Source: Staphylococcus sp. Marseille-Q5304 (lineage in GTDB: Bacteria > Bacillota > Bacilli > Staphylococcales > Staphylococcaceae). From it: a stretch of 64,000 bases of DNA. Shown one piece after another: positions 51,818-62,885 of the stretch (position 1 is the stretch's first letter; each line of letters starts with the position of its first letter). The stretch spans positions 744,001 to 808,000 of the forward strand of contig NZ_CALSFP010000001.1 of NCBI RefSeq assembly GCF_943737015.1, read 5' to 3'. A program made the position numbers and the translations under genes. The notes under the pieces were generated by a model, which was not told where the DNA came from, did no database searches, and worked only from the letters and a program-made list of their open reading frames with translations.

Positions 51818-52282
51818 TTATTTGATGCGTTGTTCAATAATTTGTACAACTTTCTTTAATTCGGTTGCATCCGTTTCAGAAAATCGACCTTTAATCGGGG
51901 CATCAATATCAAGTACACCTATCACATCATTATCTTTATGTACAGGGATAACGAGCTCTGATTTACTATTAGCATCACATGCGATATGTCCTGGAAAAGC
52001 ATGAACATCATCAATACATTGTGTCGTATCATCCTGGACTGCGGTACCACAAACGCCTTTACCAATAGGAATATGCATACATGCTGGATGTCCTTGGAAC
52101 GGTCCTAAAATTAATTCATTCTCGTTGATTAAATAAAACCCGACCCAATTAATTTGAGGAAGTGTATCATTTAATAAAGCGGATATATTACTTAATATTG
52201 CAATTAAATTAGACTCATCTTCAATAAGACTTTCAACTTGTTTCTGCAAAAGATCATAGTTAGTTTGTTTCATTTCTGTCAT
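51818..52282 (-). CDS. msrC: Free methionine-(R)-sulfoxide reductase (GAF domain)
   Basis: A 154-residue GAF protein. The three active-site cysteines of fRMsr are Cys68, Cys78 and Cys102 (HPACMH, GKGVCG, HIACDA), spaced 10 and 24 residues as in the characterised E. coli enzyme, which supports true activity rather than a signalling GAF domain. It repairs oxidised free methionine. Start at ATG 52282, 7 nt after GCGAGGT, fits better than the longer start. A fourth Cys89 lies in the loop. Divergent from ezrA. Confidence 0.9.
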   Translation of the reverse strand: MTEMKQTNYDLLQKQVESLIEDESNLIAILSNISALLNDTLPQINWVGFYLINENELILGPFQGHPACMHIPIGKGVCGTAVQDDTTQCIDDVHAFPGHIACDANSKSELVIPVHKDNDVIGVLDIDAPIKGRFSETDATELKKVVQIIEQRIK

Positions 52283-52496
52283 ATGGGTACCTCGCTTTTT
52301 ACTTTTCATTTAGTATAAAGACTGTTTTAATAGTAATCAATCAAATGATTTTAAACTGAGAGATAATTTGTATTTCAAAATGTGTGACCACAATAAAATA
52401 TTTGTAATTTTATCTTCAATTCACTCATTTTCTATTTTAATGGATGTGTTAATTACGTTATAATGGAAGGTGATAAAATAGGAGGAGAAAAAATAT

Positions 52497-54188
52497 ATGG
52501 TGTTGTATATAATTTTAGCAATTATTATCGTTATACTGATCGTAGTCGGTATATTATTTTATATGCGTTCGAGCAAAAGCAAAATGATTGAAAAAGCCGA
52601 ATCGCGTAAAGAAGAGGTAAAGAAATTACCATTCGATGAAAGTTTGAATAAACTTTCAAAGCACAAATTAACAGGTGAAACTAAATCCACATATGAAGGA
52701 TTAAAGAAATCATCAGAAGATAGTAAAAACAAATATCTTGTTCCAGTCGAAGAAAAGATTCATAATGCTGAAGATTTATTGTATAAATTTAAATTTTCTC
52801 AAGCCGAAAATGAAATCAACGAAGCCCATGAGTTTATGGATCAATACGAAGCAAATTATAATTCTATGACGAATGATGTTGAAAAAATTAATTCCGTACA
52901 TAAAGAAAATGATCAACTTTATAATGATTGTAAAAATGATTATAGAGAAATGAAACGTGATGTATTGGCAAATAGACATCAATTTGGTGAAGCAGCAGAA
53001 CCACTTGAACATGAAATTGAATCATTTGTTCCTGAAATGGAACAATATGAAGCCTATAAAGCAGAGGGTAACTATAATCAAGCGCATCAACATATCAAGA
53101 CGTTACATGAAGATATGGATTTCTTAAAACGTGATATGGCTGAAATACCTGATTTAATCAGAGAAGCTCAAAAGGAATTACCAGGTCAATTTCAGGATTT
53201 AAAATATGGTTGTAGAGATTTGAAGGTTGAAGGTTACGACTTAGATCATGTTAAGGTTGATAGTAATTTACAAACGTTGAAGACGGAACTTAGTTTTGTA
53301 GAACCTATGATAAGTCGATTAGAACTTGACGAAGCCAATGAGAAGTTAGCAGCAATTAACGATAAATTAGATGAAATGTATGAGTTAATTGAAATTGAAG
53401 TAAAATCTAAAAACTCAGTGGAAGAATCTAAAGAAGTAATTACAGATGACTTATTTAAAGCGAAAGAAATGAACTATACACTCCGTACAGAAATAGAATA
53501 TGTACGAGAAAATTACTACATCAACGAAAGTGATGTTCAAAACGTTAGATTATTTGAAAATGAAATTCAAAATTTAATCTCAGTTTATGATGAAATTTTA
53601 GGTGAGATGTCAAAATCAGCTGTTCGTTATAGCCAAGTTGGTGACAATCTTAAATATATTGAAGAGCATGTTGTTGTCATTAATGAAAAACAAGAAAAAT
53701 TACAAAACCATCTCATCCAATTAAGAGAAGATGAGTCAGAAGCAGAAGACAACATTCTTCGCGTTCAAGCGAAAAAAGAAGAAGTTTATAGAAAGTTACT
53801 TGCTTCAAATTTACCAAGTGTGCCTGAACGTTTCGTTATTATGAAAAACGAAATTGATTATGAAGTACGTGAAATAAATGATAAGTTCAGTGTTCGACCT
53901 ATTCACGTAAAGCAATTAAAGGATAAAGTTTCTAAAGTTGTGTTACAGATGAATAAATTCGAAGACGAAGCAACAGACGTATTAGTCAATGCAGTTTATG
54001 CAGAAAAACTTATCGAATATGGTAATAGATACCGTAAAGACAATACAAATGTTGATAAGAGTCTAAACGAAGCCGAACGACTCTTCAAAAACAATCGATA
54101 TAAACGTTCAATTGAAATTTCTGAACAGGCGTTAGAAAGTGTCGAACCTGGTGTTACAAAACATATTGAACAACAAGTCATTAATTAA
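52497..54188 (+). CDS. ezrA: Septation ring formation regulator EzrA
   Basis: A 563-residue division protein with one N-terminal transmembrane helix (about 3-22) and a long cytoplasmic chain of spectrin-like coiled-coil bundles. It controls FtsZ ring assembly and recruits penicillin-binding proteins. The conserved patches [21 protein letters not shown] (written here as its central part [17 protein letters not shown]) near the C-terminus and [11 protein letters not shown] mid-protein are EzrA marks. GGAGGAG precedes ATG 52497; TATAAT lies at 52459-52464. Confidence 0.97.
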   Translation: MVLYIILAIIIVILIVVGILFYMRSSKSKMIEKAESRKEEVKKLPFDESLNKLSKHKLTGETKSTYEGLKKSSEDSKNKYLVPVEEKIHNAEDLLYKFKFSQAENEINEAHEFMDQYEANYNSMTNDVEKINSVHKENDQLYNDCKNDYREMKRDVLANRHQFGEAAEPLEHEIESFVPEMEQYEAYKAEGNYNQAHQHIKTLHEDMDFLKRDMAEIPDLIREAQKELPGQFQDLKYGCRDLKVEGYDLDHVKVDSNLQTLKTELSFVEPMISRLELDEANEKLAAINDKLDEMYELIEIEVKSKNSVEESKEVITDDLFKAKEMNYTLRTEIEYVRENYYINESDVQNVRLFENEIQNLISVYDEILGEMSKSAVRYSQVGDNLKYIEEHVVVINEKQEKLQNHLIQLREDESEAEDNILRVQAKKEEVYRKLLASNLPSVPERFVIMKNEIDYEVREINDKFSVRPIHVKQLKDKVSKVVLQMNKFEDEATDVLVNAVYAEKLIEYGNRYRKDNTNVDKSLNEAERLFKNNRYKRSIEISEQALESVEPGVTKHIEQQVIN

Positions 54189-54538
54189 TAAAAATATAGT
54201 TACGGTGAGTAATTTATACTGAAAAGCCAACCCAAAAGATAAATTTAATCTTTTGGGTTGGTTTTTTAATTTTCACGAATATATAAAGAACTGTTCTAGA
54301 CGTAAGTTGAGGGAATTGGTAAGATGTTTTATGCGAGTTAAAAGTATATTCATTATAAGATTAAATTAAAAGCAATGATTATTATTGATAAAAAATGAAT
54401 TGGAAATAACCATTTTCAATTTGCGATACAATATTTGATTTGAAGTGGCTTTTCAAACATGGTGATGAGGCGTATAATAATCAAATTGTAATTAATGAAT
54501 AAGAGATAACAGCTATCGAAATAAAAGGAGTGAACAAA
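54189..54538 (+). other. 350-bp gap between ezrA and nifZ
   Basis: Beyond the terminator at 54227-54261 the region is A/T-rich with no frame of note, no repeat copy and no clear promoter; it ends in the AAAGGAG ribosome site of nifZ. Confidence 0.5.
54227..54267 (+). terminator. Terminator after ezrA
   Basis: Perfect 14-bp stem CCAACCCAAAAGAT/ATCTTTTGGGTTGG (54227-54240 with 54248-54261) and T-run. Confidence 0.93.
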
Positions 54539-55675
54539 GTGATATACCTTGATAATGCCGCTACGACGAAACCTAATAAAGATGTTTTAGACACGTTTTT
54601 AAAAGTAAATGAGTCATTGTATTTTAATCCAAATAGTCCTCACCAAGCTGGACTCCAAGCAGAACAATTATTACAACAGACAAAATCACAAATAAAATCG
54701 TTATTTAACATAAAAAATGAATATGATATTTTGTTCACGAGTGGCGCTACAGAGTCCAATAATATCGCAATCAAAGGCATAGCTCGAAAGAAAAAAGATT
54801 CTGCAAATGAAATTATCACTTCGTTATTGGAACATCCATCTGTACTAGAAGTTGTCCGAGCACTAGAGGATGAAGGTTTCGTAATAAAATATGTGGACGT
54901 GACGTCTGAAGGTAAAATCAATTTAGACCATCTAGAAGAACTCATGTCAGACCGCGTAGCATTGGTGACATGTATGCATGTGAATAATATTATGGGACAA
55001 ATTCAACCTATAAAAGAAGTTGCAAATATCGTACATCAATATCCGAAAGCACATTTACATGTAGATGCTGTTCAAGCTATTGGTAAAGTAGATTTAATAT
55101 TCGAAGGTGTTGATACTTTAAGTTTAAGCGGTCATAAATTTAATGGTCTAAAAGGGCAAGGCGTGTTGTTTGTACGTAACGTTCATCAATTAGAAACCAT
55201 AGTTCATGGCGGTGGCCAAGAATTTGGAGTTCGTAGTGGGACGGTTAATTTACCCATAGATATAGCAATCGTGAAAGCGATGAAACATGCAGTTACACAT
55301 ACAGAACAACTTTTTAAACAATTATTGCAATTCAATAACGATTTACGACAATTCTTAAATCAGTTTTCAGGCGTGAAAATTAATTCGCCTCAAGATGCCG
55401 CATCGCATATATTGAATGTCGGCTTTCCAGGTGTTAAAGGAGAAGTGCTCGTAAACGCGTTTTCAAAACGTGATGTGATGCTCTCGACGACGAGTGCTTG
55501 TTCATCAAAGAAAGCGAGCTTGAATGAAGTACTGCTATCAATGAATATCCCAGCCAAATGTATAGAGGGAAGTATTCGAATTTCAATGGGTGCAAATACT
55601 ACAGAAACTGATATTAATCAATTTAAACAGAACTTTACAGAAGTCTATGAAGAAGTGAGGGAGTTGTTACAATGA
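54539..55675 (+). CDS. nifZ: Cysteine desulfurase NifZ/IscS-type, dedicated to ThiI
   Basis: A 378-residue PLP enzyme taking sulfur from cysteine as persulfide. [14 protein letters not shown] holds the PLP lysine and [16 protein letters not shown] the catalytic cysteine loop. The GTG start at 54539 is 8 nt after AAAGGAG; an in-frame GTG at 54530 overlaps that site. The stop overlaps the thiI start by 4 nt. In Bacillus the equivalent NifZ passes sulfur directly to ThiI, which lacks a rhodanese domain, to make 4-thiouridine in tRNA. Confidence 0.92.
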   Translation: MIYLDNAATTKPNKDVLDTFLKVNESLYFNPNSPHQAGLQAEQLLQQTKSQIKSLFNIKNEYDILFTSGATESNNIAIKGIARKKKDSANEIITSLLEHPSVLEVVRALEDEGFVIKYVDVTSEGKINLDHLEELMSDRVALVTCMHVNNIMGQIQPIKEVANIVHQYPKAHLHVDAVQAIGKVDLIFEGVDTLSLSGHKFNGLKGQGVLFVRNVHQLETIVHGGGQEFGVRSGTVNLPIDIAIVKAMKHAVTHTEQLFKQLLQFNNDLRQFLNQFSGVKINSPQDAASHILNVGFPGVKGEVLVNAFSKRDVMLSTTSACSSKKASLNEVLLSMNIPAKCIEGSIRISMGANTTETDINQFKQNFTEVYEEVRELLQ

Positions 55676-56895
55676 TTTACGATCATTTATTAGTAAGATA
55701 CGGTGAACTAACGTTAAAGGGCGCAAATCGTAAGATGTTTGTTAACCAGTTACGTTCAAATACGAAACGTGCATTAATGCCTTTACAAGGATATAAAGTG
55801 AAAGCAAATAGAGATAGAATGTATATAGAATTAGAGCAAGATGCTGATATGGAAGAAATGTGTAACCGTCTTAAACAAGTATTCGGCATTTATTCTATCA
55901 GTCCCGTGTTAAAGATTGAAAAAGATATTGCCACAATTAAAGCACAAGCCATTGAATTTGCTCATCAATATAAAGAAAATGATACTTTTAAAATAGATGT
56001 AAAACGTTCAGATAAGAACTTTGAATATGATACTTTTCAATTACAACGTGAAGTAGGCGGTGCTGTATTATCTGAAACTGACCATTTATCGGTAGATGTA
56101 CATCATCCTGATCACGTAATTAAGATAGAAGTACGTCACGATGCAATTTACATTTATGATCGTGTCATTGAAGGTGCAGGTGGCTTACCAGTTGGCACAG
56201 GCGGTAAAACATTACTTATGTTATCTGGTGGAATAGATTCACCCGTAGCTGGAATGGAAGTAATGCGTAGAGGCGTAACTATTGAAGCAATCCACTTCCA
56301 TAGTCCACCATTCACAAGTGAAAAAGCAAAAGATAAAGTAATTGAATTAACACGTATCTTATCTGAACACGTAGGTGAAATTAAATTATACATTGTCCCA
56401 TTCACAGAACTACAAAAACAAATTCATAAAGTTGTTCATGAAAGGTATACGATGACATCTACGCGTCGTATGATGATGCGCGTTGCAGATAAAGTTGTAC
56501 ATCAAGTCGGTGCAAATGCAATTGTAAACGGTGAAAATTTAGGACAAGTAGCAAGTCAAACATTAAAAAGTATGTATGCTATCAATGCAGTAACTTCTAC
56601 GCCAGTATTACGTCCGTTATTGACGTTAGATAAAGAAGAAATCGTTCATAAAGCAAAACAAATAGGAACTTTCGATGTGTCAATCCAACCATTTGAAGAT
56701 TGTTGTACAATCTTTACACCTAAAAATCCTGTTACTGAACCAGATTATGATAAAGTGTTAAAATACGAAGAAGGTTTTGATTTTGAAGAAATGATTCAAA
56801 GTGCTGTAGATAATGTAGAAACTATAAATATAGATAAAAATTATGAAAGCAAAAAAGATAGTGAAACAAATTCATTAGCAAAAGATTTGTTTTGA
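55672..56895 (+). CDS. thiI: tRNA 4-thiouridine synthase ThiI (no rhodanese domain)
   Basis: A 407-residue enzyme modifying U8 of tRNA, also linked to thiamine thiazole synthesis. An N-terminal ferredoxin-like/THUMP region (about 1-165) is followed by the PP-loop [10 protein letters not shown] and the ATP-pyrophosphatase domain. The length excludes the C-terminal rhodanese domain of the E. coli type, so sulfur must come straight from the coupled NifZ. Confidence 0.96.
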   Translation: MIYDHLLVRYGELTLKGANRKMFVNQLRSNTKRALMPLQGYKVKANRDRMYIELEQDADMEEMCNRLKQVFGIYSISPVLKIEKDIATIKAQAIEFAHQYKENDTFKIDVKRSDKNFEYDTFQLQREVGGAVLSETDHLSVDVHHPDHVIKIEVRHDAIYIYDRVIEGAGGLPVGTGGKTLLMLSGGIDSPVAGMEVMRRGVTIEAIHFHSPPFTSEKAKDKVIELTRILSEHVGEIKLYIVPFTELQKQIHKVVHERYTMTSTRRMMMRVADKVVHQVGANAIVNGENLGQVASQTLKSMYAINAVTSTPVLRPLLTLDKEEIVHKAKQIGTFDVSIQPFEDCCTIFTPKNPVTEPDYDKVLKYEEGFDFEEMIQSAVDNVETINIDKNYESKKDSETNSLAKDLF

Positions 56896-56989
56896 TTTTT
56901 AACTTTTATAAAAAGTATGGTATGATTCTGAATGTCTTTTATTTATATATAAAATGATCAAAAAGTTATAATAGTTAGGAGTTAGCACA

Positions 56990-57763
56990 GTGTTACAACC
57001 AGATATTTCAATTATTTTGATCATCGTAGGTTTAGGTTTTTTAGCGGCATTCATTGATTCAGTCGTAGGTGGGGGCGGACTCATCTCGATACCTGCATTA
57101 CTCTCTGTCGGCATGGCACCCTCAGTGGCCCTTGGAACGAATAAATTAGCAAGTTCGTTCGGGTCATTAACAAGTGCTGTGCGTTTTACAAGAGCAAGAA
57201 AGGTAGATTTAAAGCTTGTAGGGAAACTATTTCCATTCGTATTCGTAGCAGCGATTGGTGGGGCTTGTTTAGCAATTATATTACCACCTGAACTGTTAAA
57301 ACCATTAGTAATCGTCGTTTTAACCTTTGTATTGATTTATACTTTAGTTAAGAAAGATTGGGGCAGTGTCCGTTCTGTAAAGAAATTCACTATAGGTAAA
57401 GCAATCGTCTTCGTCCTATTGATGAGTGGTATTGGCTTTTATGATGGATTTCTAGGTGGCGGCACTGGTTCATTTATGTTATTTGGACTACTGATGTTTG
57501 GTTTTGACTTTTTAAGTGCTGCAGGAAATACCAAAGTGCTTAACTTCGCTTCAAATGTAGGTGGATTAGTGCTATTTATGTTTCTAAATGAAGTAGATTA
57601 TTTTTATGGAATAATCATGGCGCTTAGTATGATCGTTGGATCATATGCTGGTACAATGTTTGCACTGAAAAAAGGTGTAGGTTATGTTAAAATTTTATTC
57701 ATAATTGTAACCGCTATCTTAATCGTTAAAAATACCTACGATTACATTATGACATTAATTTAA
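56990..57763 (+). CDS. TSUP (TauE/SafE) family membrane transporter
   Basis: A 257-residue permease with about 7-8 hydrophobic helices. FIDSVVGGGGLISIPALL (22-39) and FYDGFLGGGTGSFML in the second half are the inverted-repeat signatures of the family, which moves sulfite, sulfonates or related anions. The substrate cannot be told. The GTG start at 56990 follows TTAGGAG. It is downstream of the sulfur-transfer pair nifZ-thiI, which might be chance. Confidence 0.85.
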   Translation: MLQPDISIILIIVGLGFLAAFIDSVVGGGGLISIPALLSVGMAPSVALGTNKLASSFGSLTSAVRFTRARKVDLKLVGKLFPFVFVAAIGGACLAIILPPELLKPLVIVVLTFVLIYTLVKKDWGSVRSVKKFTIGKAIVFVLLMSGIGFYDGFLGGGTGSFMLFGLLMFGFDFLSAAGNTKVLNFASNVGGLVLFMFLNEVDYFYGIIMALSMIVGSYAGTMFALKKGVGYVKILFIIVTAILIVKNTYDYIMTLI

Positions 57764-57807
57764 AATATTTTACGTCTGGATTATAAAGTACTCAGACCGG
57801 TATTCAT

Positions 57808-57848
57808 GGCAATTTCTATTGAAATAATATAGAAATTGCCTTTTATTT
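57808..57848 (+). terminator. Terminator after the TSUP gene
   Basis: 12-bp stem GGCAATTTCTAT/ATAGAAATTGCC (57808-57819 with 57829-57840), then TTTTATTTTT. Confidence 0.92.
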
Positions 57849-58008
57849 TTATTAAATCATTCGGGATATAAGTAAAATGCACAATGATTATCAAGCTGAT
57901 TTAAGTTTTTCTACATATGAAAATAATAGTTAACTGAGGTGTACATATATATAATTCTTATGTTTAAATTAATAGTGAAATAAAATATTGTATATAGGAG
58001 TATGTGTA

Positions 58009-59007
58009 ATGTCGAAAAAGAGAATAATTGCAATTATTATAGCAGTCGTTATCGTATTAGGTGGCATATTCATGAGCACTATTTCTACGATTGTTACGAG
58101 CATGTTTAGTGATTCTGGTGCGACGTCTGACATGAACCCGTTCCCAGAAACGGTCGAAAAAGACGGAAATTCAAATAAACGTATTGCGCATTTAACATTG
58201 AATGGTGAAATTACAGAAGGAACAGGCGCTGATGCGTTTGGTGGAAGTACGGGTTATAACCACGAAGCGTTTCTAAAGCAACTCGATGTCGTTAAAAGAG
58301 ATGACACAGTTAAAGGTGTGTTATTAACCGTAAATTCTCCAGGTGGAGGTACATATCCAAGTGATGAAATTTATAAAAAAATTAAGGACATAAAGAAAAA
58401 AGGTAAAAAAGTCTACGTACATATGGGCACAATGGCCGCTTCTGGAGGTTATTATATTTCAGCACCTGCTAATAAGATATATGCAGGGCCACAATCAATG
58501 ACAGGTTCAATTGGTGTTATTATGTCTAACTTAGATTACTCTGAATTACAACATAGACTTGGTGTAAAAGAAAACGTAATTAAATCTGGGGCTCATAAAG
58601 ATATAATGAGTAGTTCACGTAAAATGTCTAAAGAAGAACGTAATATATTACAATCTGTTTTAGATGATAGTTACAATCGATTTGTGAATATCGTGGCAGA
58701 AGGTCGAGATATGCCGAAGAAAAAAGTTAAAAAATTAGCAGATGGCCGTATATATAGTGCCCAACAAGCAGAAGATAACGGTTTAATTGATAAGATTAGT
58801 TACGAAGATAAAACCATTAAAGATTTGAGAAAAGATATACATGCAAAAGATGCAGAAGTTTTCCAATATGATCAAGAAGGTGGTTTCTTCCCTGGTCTAT
58901 TCCAAACTAAAGCAACAATCACACAATTCAAAAATGATCTTCACGGTTTAAAATCAATTATTAACAATGATTCTAATGCCAAACCGATGTATTTGTATGA
59001 AGGGTAG
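58009..59007 (+). CDS. sppA: Signal peptide peptidase SppA (short form)
   Basis: A 332-residue membrane serine protease that degrades leftover signal peptides. An N-terminal helix (about 5-30) anchors it; the Ser-Lys dyad is Ser145 in MAASGGYYIS and the Lys in SGAHKD (about 197). Length is that of the half-size Gram-positive enzyme. I use ATG 58009 after AGGAG, not the longer start. The RDD gene follows after 8 nt; in Bacillus the same pair is sppA-yteJ. Confidence 0.93.
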   Translation: MSKKRIIAIIIAVVIVLGGIFMSTISTIVTSMFSDSGATSDMNPFPETVEKDGNSNKRIAHLTLNGEITEGTGADAFGGSTGYNHEAFLKQLDVVKRDDTVKGVLLTVNSPGGGTYPSDEIYKKIKDIKKKGKKVYVHMGTMAASGGYYISAPANKIYAGPQSMTGSIGVIMSNLDYSELQHRLGVKENVIKSGAHKDIMSSSRKMSKEERNILQSVLDDSYNRFVNIVAEGRDMPKKKVKKLADGRIYSAQQAEDNGLIDKISYEDKTIKDLRKDIHAKDAEVFQYDQEGGFFPGLFQTKATITQFKNDLHGLKSIINNDSNAKPMYLYEG

Positions 59008-59015
59008 GTGTTACG

Positions 59016-59663
59016 ATGAGCGATAATAACAATAATGCTTATAAGAATAGTTATAATAAACAGTTTGATATACATCCGACTAATGAGTATGACCAACAAG
59101 GAGAATCGAACAGTGATCGTGACGCACAACATACAAAGCATTCGTCACAACAAGATGCACAAACACAAACCAATCAAAGTGAAACATCTGATTTGTATCA
59201 CCAAGAAGTAGCGAAAGCGATTTATGCGGGATTTGGAATAAGATTCTTTAGTTTCATCATAGATTTGTTAGTATTATTTGGAGTTGGCGCTTTCGTATTA
59301 AGTCCAATATATGCCTTCACGCATATCGATGAAGCAAAGTTATGGATTGATTACTTTAGTATAGGCCATTTAATAGACGCATTATTATTTTATTTATATT
59401 TTGTCTTAATGACTAAATATTTCAAACAAACAATAGGTAAGATGATATTTAATATTAGAGTCGAACGCATTGATAGAAAGACTTTAAAATGGTCCGACGT
59501 GTTATTTAGAGAGTGGATTGGTCGAATTATTTGTGGTGTGTTTGCTTGTCTACCGTATTTAGTAGTTATTTTTACTCCACAACACAGAGGTATACATGAT
59601 TACTTTGCAGATACAGTCGTTATTAAAAATAAATTAGAAAAGTTATTTTACGAGAAAAAATAA
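59016..59663 (+). CDS. RDD-family membrane protein (YteJ-like)
   Basis: A 215-residue protein with a hydrophilic Gln/Asn/Ser-rich head (about 1-65) and an RDD domain with three hydrophobic segments. The conserved first Arg/Asp pair is in GIRFFSFIIDLLVLF, and the third helix region ends HRGIHDYFADTVV. In Bacillus, YteJ acts with SppA (as an inhibitor partner with the lantibiotic-resistance role described for SppA). Coupling here, 8 nt apart, supports the same partnership. Confidence 0.87.
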   Translation: MSDNNNNAYKNSYNKQFDIHPTNEYDQQGESNSDRDAQHTKHSSQQDAQTQTNQSETSDLYHQEVAKAIYAGFGIRFFSFIIDLLVLFGVGAFVLSPIYAFTHIDEAKLWIDYFSIGHLIDALLFYLYFVLMTKYFKQTIGKMIFNIRVERIDRKTLKWSDVLFREWIGRIICGVFACLPYLVVIFTPQHRGIHDYFADTVVIKNKLEKLFYEKK

Positions 59664-59749
59664 CAAAATGTACAAGCAAGATCTTTTCATTTATAGATGT
59701 TGTATCGTTATAATGACGTTAGTCAACATAATTTAAGGAGGCATACACA

Positions 59750-60244
59750 ATGACACAAATTACATTTAAACAGGAGCCAGTTACTTTATTAGGTTCACCA
59801 GTGAAAGTAGGAGACACAGCTCCTGATTTTACCGTTTTAGCTAATGATTTAAGCGAGGTAAATTTATCTAAATATGATGGGAAGAAAAAATTAATTAGCG
59901 TAGTCCCATCAATCGATACAGGTGTATGTGACCAACAAACACGTAAATTTAATGAAGAAGCTTCACAAGAAGATGGTGTTGTCTTAACAATTTCTGTAGA
60001 CTTACCATTTGCACAAAAAAGATGGTGTGCTTCAAATGGTCTAGATAACGTTATTACATTGAGCGATCATAAAGATTTATCATTCGGTAAAAGCTACGGC
60101 GTAATTATGGAAGAATTGCGATTATTAGCACGTTCAGTATTTGTATTAGATGAAAATAATAAACTTGTGTATACTGAAGTCGTGCCAGAAGGTACAGATT
60201 TCCCAGACTTTGAAGCAGCATTAAATGCTTATAAAAATATTTAA
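59750..60244 (+). CDS. tpx: Thiol peroxidase Tpx
   Basis: A 164-residue atypical 2-Cys peroxiredoxin. The peroxidatic Cys60 is in [11 protein letters not shown] and the resolving Cys93 in RWCASNG. It reduces hydrogen and organic peroxides with thioredoxin. AAGGAGG precedes the ATG; a TATAAT at 59709-59714 is the likely -10. The YtxK gene downstream is separated by 246 bp with its own leader. Confidence 0.97.
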   Translation: MTQITFKQEPVTLLGSPVKVGDTAPDFTVLANDLSEVNLSKYDGKKKLISVVPSIDTGVCDQQTRKFNEEASQEDGVVLTISVDLPFAQKRWCASNGLDNVITLSDHKDLSFGKSYGVIMEELRLLARSVFVLDENNKLVYTEVVPEGTDFPDFEAALNAYKNI

Positions 60245-60319
60245 ATATAATTTTGAATTGCCGTGAATTTTATATATTGTAGATTAGTCACGCATTCTTA
60301 TTATAAAAAGATAGAAATA

Positions 60320-60471
60320 TTGACATAATAAAGTAAACTGTCCATAATAGTTGAGTCATACAAGGTTGAGATTTGCATTACTTGAGTTGTTTTAAGTGAG
60401 ATACTTTATAAATATTTTGAAACAACGATGTATTTGCAATGCCTTTATTTCAAACAATTTATGGACAGTTT
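60320..60471 (+). promoter_or_regulatory. ytxK promoter region spanned by a 13-bp inverted repeat with a T-run
   Basis: TTGACA (60320-60325), 17 bp, CATAAT (60343-60348). AAACTGTCCATAA (60335-60347) and TTATGGACAGTTT (60459-60471) are perfect reverse complements 111 nt apart, and seven T follow the right arm just before the gene's ribosome site. Inside, GCATT/AATGC and GTTGTTT/AAACAAC nest. The left arm overlaps the -10. Confidence 0.5.
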
Positions 60472-60490
60472 TTTTAGAAAGGACTATTCA

Positions 60491-61438
60491 ATGACACAAG
60501 AAGAAACAGTATTGGAAAGATTATTCCAGACATTAGACGACAAAACAAAATCATTAAACAAAGAAAATGGTCAAAGTTTAATTGAAAATTTAGGTTTAGC
60601 TATGGAAGATGTCTATACTAATCAAAGAGATTTGTTAGAGCAAGCTACGTTACAAGATCGTAGAAAGGCATTTCAATTCACTTATTTAAGTTTATTACAA
60701 CAAGAAGATATTCAAGCAAATCATCAAATTACACCGGATTCAATTGGTTTAATTTTAGGATTTTTAGCACAACGCTTTTTAAAAAATAAAGATGAAATGC
60801 ATGTAGCTGATATTGCGAGTGGTGCAGGTCATTTAAGTGCCTCTATTCATGAAGTAATGATGGAAAGTACATTAATGCACCATCTCGTTGAAGTTGATCC
60901 AGTATTATCAAGAGTAAGCGTTCATTTGGCTAATTTCTTAGAGATACCGTTCGATGTTTACCCCCAAGATGCAATTATGCCATTACCGTTTGAAGAAGCA
61001 GATGTTGTGGTAGGAGATTTACCAATAGGGTATTATCCTATTGATGAACGTAGCCAACAAATGACTTTAGGTTTTAAAGAAGGACACAGTTATTCTCATC
61101 ATCTCTTAATCGAACAAGCTGTGGCTGCATTGAGACCTTCAGGTTTTGCATTTCTAATTGTACCAACACATATCTTTGAAGGTGACAAAGTGAAACAGCT
61201 TCAAAATTTCATTGCAACAGAGACAGAAATGCAAGCATTTTTAAACTTACCTAAAACATTGTTTAAAAATGAAAAAGCTAGAAAATCGATCTTAATATTA
61301 CAGAAGAAAGAAACTAATGTAACACGCCCTGTAGAGGTGCTTTTAGCAAACATTCCAGATTTTAAAAACCCACAACAGTTCCAAGCATTTTTACAGGATT
61401 TAAATAGTTGGATGGAACAAAACCATTCAGAATTATAA
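60491..61438 (+). CDS. Class I SAM-dependent methyltransferase (YtxK, N6-MTase-like)
   Basis: A 315-residue protein with an N-terminal helical part and an adenine-N6-methyltransferase-like core: ADIASGAGHLSASIHE for SAM and VVVGDLPIGYYPID where NPPY/DPPF would be expected, so the catalytic motif is altered. In Bacillus ytxK precedes ackA, as here. Its substrate is unknown; it has no target-recognition domain. Start is ATG 60491 after AGAAAGGA, not the longer upstream start. Confidence 0.83.
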   Translation: MTQEETVLERLFQTLDDKTKSLNKENGQSLIENLGLAMEDVYTNQRDLLEQATLQDRRKAFQFTYLSLLQQEDIQANHQITPDSIGLILGFLAQRFLKNKDEMHVADIASGAGHLSASIHEVMMESTLMHHLVEVDPVLSRVSVHLANFLEIPFDVYPQDAIMPLPFEEADVVVGDLPIGYYPIDERSQQMTLGFKEGHSYSHHLLIEQAVAALRPSGFAFLIVPTHIFEGDKVKQLQNFIATETEMQAFLNLPKTLFKNEKARKSILILQKKETNVTRPVEVLLANIPDFKNPQQFQAFLQDLNSWMEQNHSEL

Positions 61439-61521
61439 ACTGTAATATCCTTGAATTTGATCTGTATTAATGGTTAAATAGAAATGAATACTACAACACA
61501 TAAATTGGGGGCATTACGCAT

Positions 61522-62721
61522 ATGTCAAAGTTAATCTTGGCCATAAACGCTGGTAGTTCTTCATTGAAATTTCAACTTATAGAAATGCCAGAAGAAAAGG
61601 TAATCACTAAAGGACTTATTGAACGCATTGGATTAAAGGATTCGGTGTTCACTGTTCAAGTTGATGGAGAAAAATTCACGAAAGTTGAAGATATTTCTAA
61701 TCACATAGATGCAGTAAATATTATGTTAGAAAGCTTTAAAGAGCACGGTATAATTGATGATATTAATGACATCGATGGTACAGGACACCGTGTCGTTCAT
61801 GGTGGGGAACTGTTCCCAACATCAGTTTACGTAGATGATGAAGTTGAGAAGAAGATCGAATCATTGAGTGAACTAGCGCCATTACACAACCCAGCAAATT
61901 TAATGGGTATTAGAGCTTTCCGTAAATTATTACCTGAGATTCCACATGTAGCTGTATTTGATACATCATTCCATCAAACAATGCCAGAAAAATCATACTT
62001 GTATAGTTTACCATACCAATATTATAAAGATTACGGTATTCGCAAGTACGGTTTCCATGGTACAAGCCATAAATATGTGTCACGCCGTGCAGCGGATATT
62101 TTAAATAAACCAATCGAAGAGTTGAGAATCATCTCTTGTCACATTGGTAATGGTGCATCTATAGCTGCAATTGAAGGTGGCGAATCAGTAGATACTTCTA
62201 TGGGATTCACACCATTAGCAGGCGTTACAATGGGGACACGTTCAGGTAATATTGACCCAGCATTAATTCCATTTATTATGGAAAAAACTGGCAAAAGTGC
62301 AGAAGAAGTATTAAATACTTTAAACAAAGAATCAGGTTTATTAGGTATTTCAGGTACTTCTAGTGACTTAAGAGACATTATCGAGGATGCGAATGAAGGT
62401 AAAGATAGAGCCCAACTTGCTTTAGATGTATTTGCATCTAGAATTCATAAATATATTGGTTCTTATGCAACACGTATGCATGGTGTAGATGTTATCGTCT
62501 TCACAGCAGGAGTTGGAGAAAATTCTGATCCAGTAAGAGCGAAAGTTTTAGAAGGGTTAGAATTTATGGGTGTGTACTGGGATGCTAAGAAAAATGAACA
62601 TATTCATGGAGAAGAAGGCTTTATTAATTACCCACATTCACCGGTCAAGGTTCTCGTAATTCCTACCAATGAAGAAGTAATGATAGCACGTGACGTAGTG
62701 AAATACGGAAACGTAGAATAA
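61522..62721 (+). CDS. ackA: Acetate kinase
   Basis: A 399-residue ASKHA-fold kinase making acetate and ATP from acetyl phosphate. [11 protein letters not shown] (9-19), HRVVHGGE with the active-site Arg, [10 protein letters not shown] and FTAGVGENS are all intact. GGGGGC precedes the ATG. I find no cre in its short upstream gap. It completes the acetate set with AcsA, AcuA and AcuC in the same window. Confidence 0.98.
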   Translation: MSKLILAINAGSSSLKFQLIEMPEEKVITKGLIERIGLKDSVFTVQVDGEKFTKVEDISNHIDAVNIMLESFKEHGIIDDINDIDGTGHRVVHGGELFPTSVYVDDEVEKKIESLSELAPLHNPANLMGIRAFRKLLPEIPHVAVFDTSFHQTMPEKSYLYSLPYQYYKDYGIRKYGFHGTSHKYVSRRAADILNKPIEELRIISCHIGNGASIAAIEGGESVDTSMGFTPLAGVTMGTRSGNIDPALIPFIMEKTGKSAEEVLNTLNKESGLLGISGTSSDLRDIIEDANEGKDRAQLALDVFASRIHKYIGSYATRMHGVDVIVFTAGVGENSDPVRAKVLEGLEFMGVYWDAKKNEHIHGEEGFINYPHSPVKVLVIPTNEEVMIARDVVKYGNVE

Positions 62722-62745
62722 TTATATTATTCCATACTAATAAAT

Positions 62746-62802
62746 AAATCGTATTGTTCTAATATCCTAATAATGGAGTATAGAAACAATACGATTTTTT
62801 TA
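62746..62802 (+). terminator. Terminator after ackA
   Basis: 13-bp stem AAATCGTATTGTT/AACAATACGATTT (62746-62758 with 62785-62797) and a T-run. Confidence 0.9.
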
Positions 62803-62812
62803 TACGGAAAAA

Positions 62813-62848
62813 GGTGAGGCAATAGCTCAATAGAGCTATTGCCTCACC
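62813..62848 (-). terminator. Terminator of the minus-strand phytase-like gene
   Basis: Perfect 16-bp stem (62813-62828 with 62833-62848) with a 4-nt loop; on the minus strand TTTTT follows. Confidence 0.88.
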
Positions 62849-62885
62849 AAATAAATGTGTAGTAGTCTGACAGCTTTAAATATGA

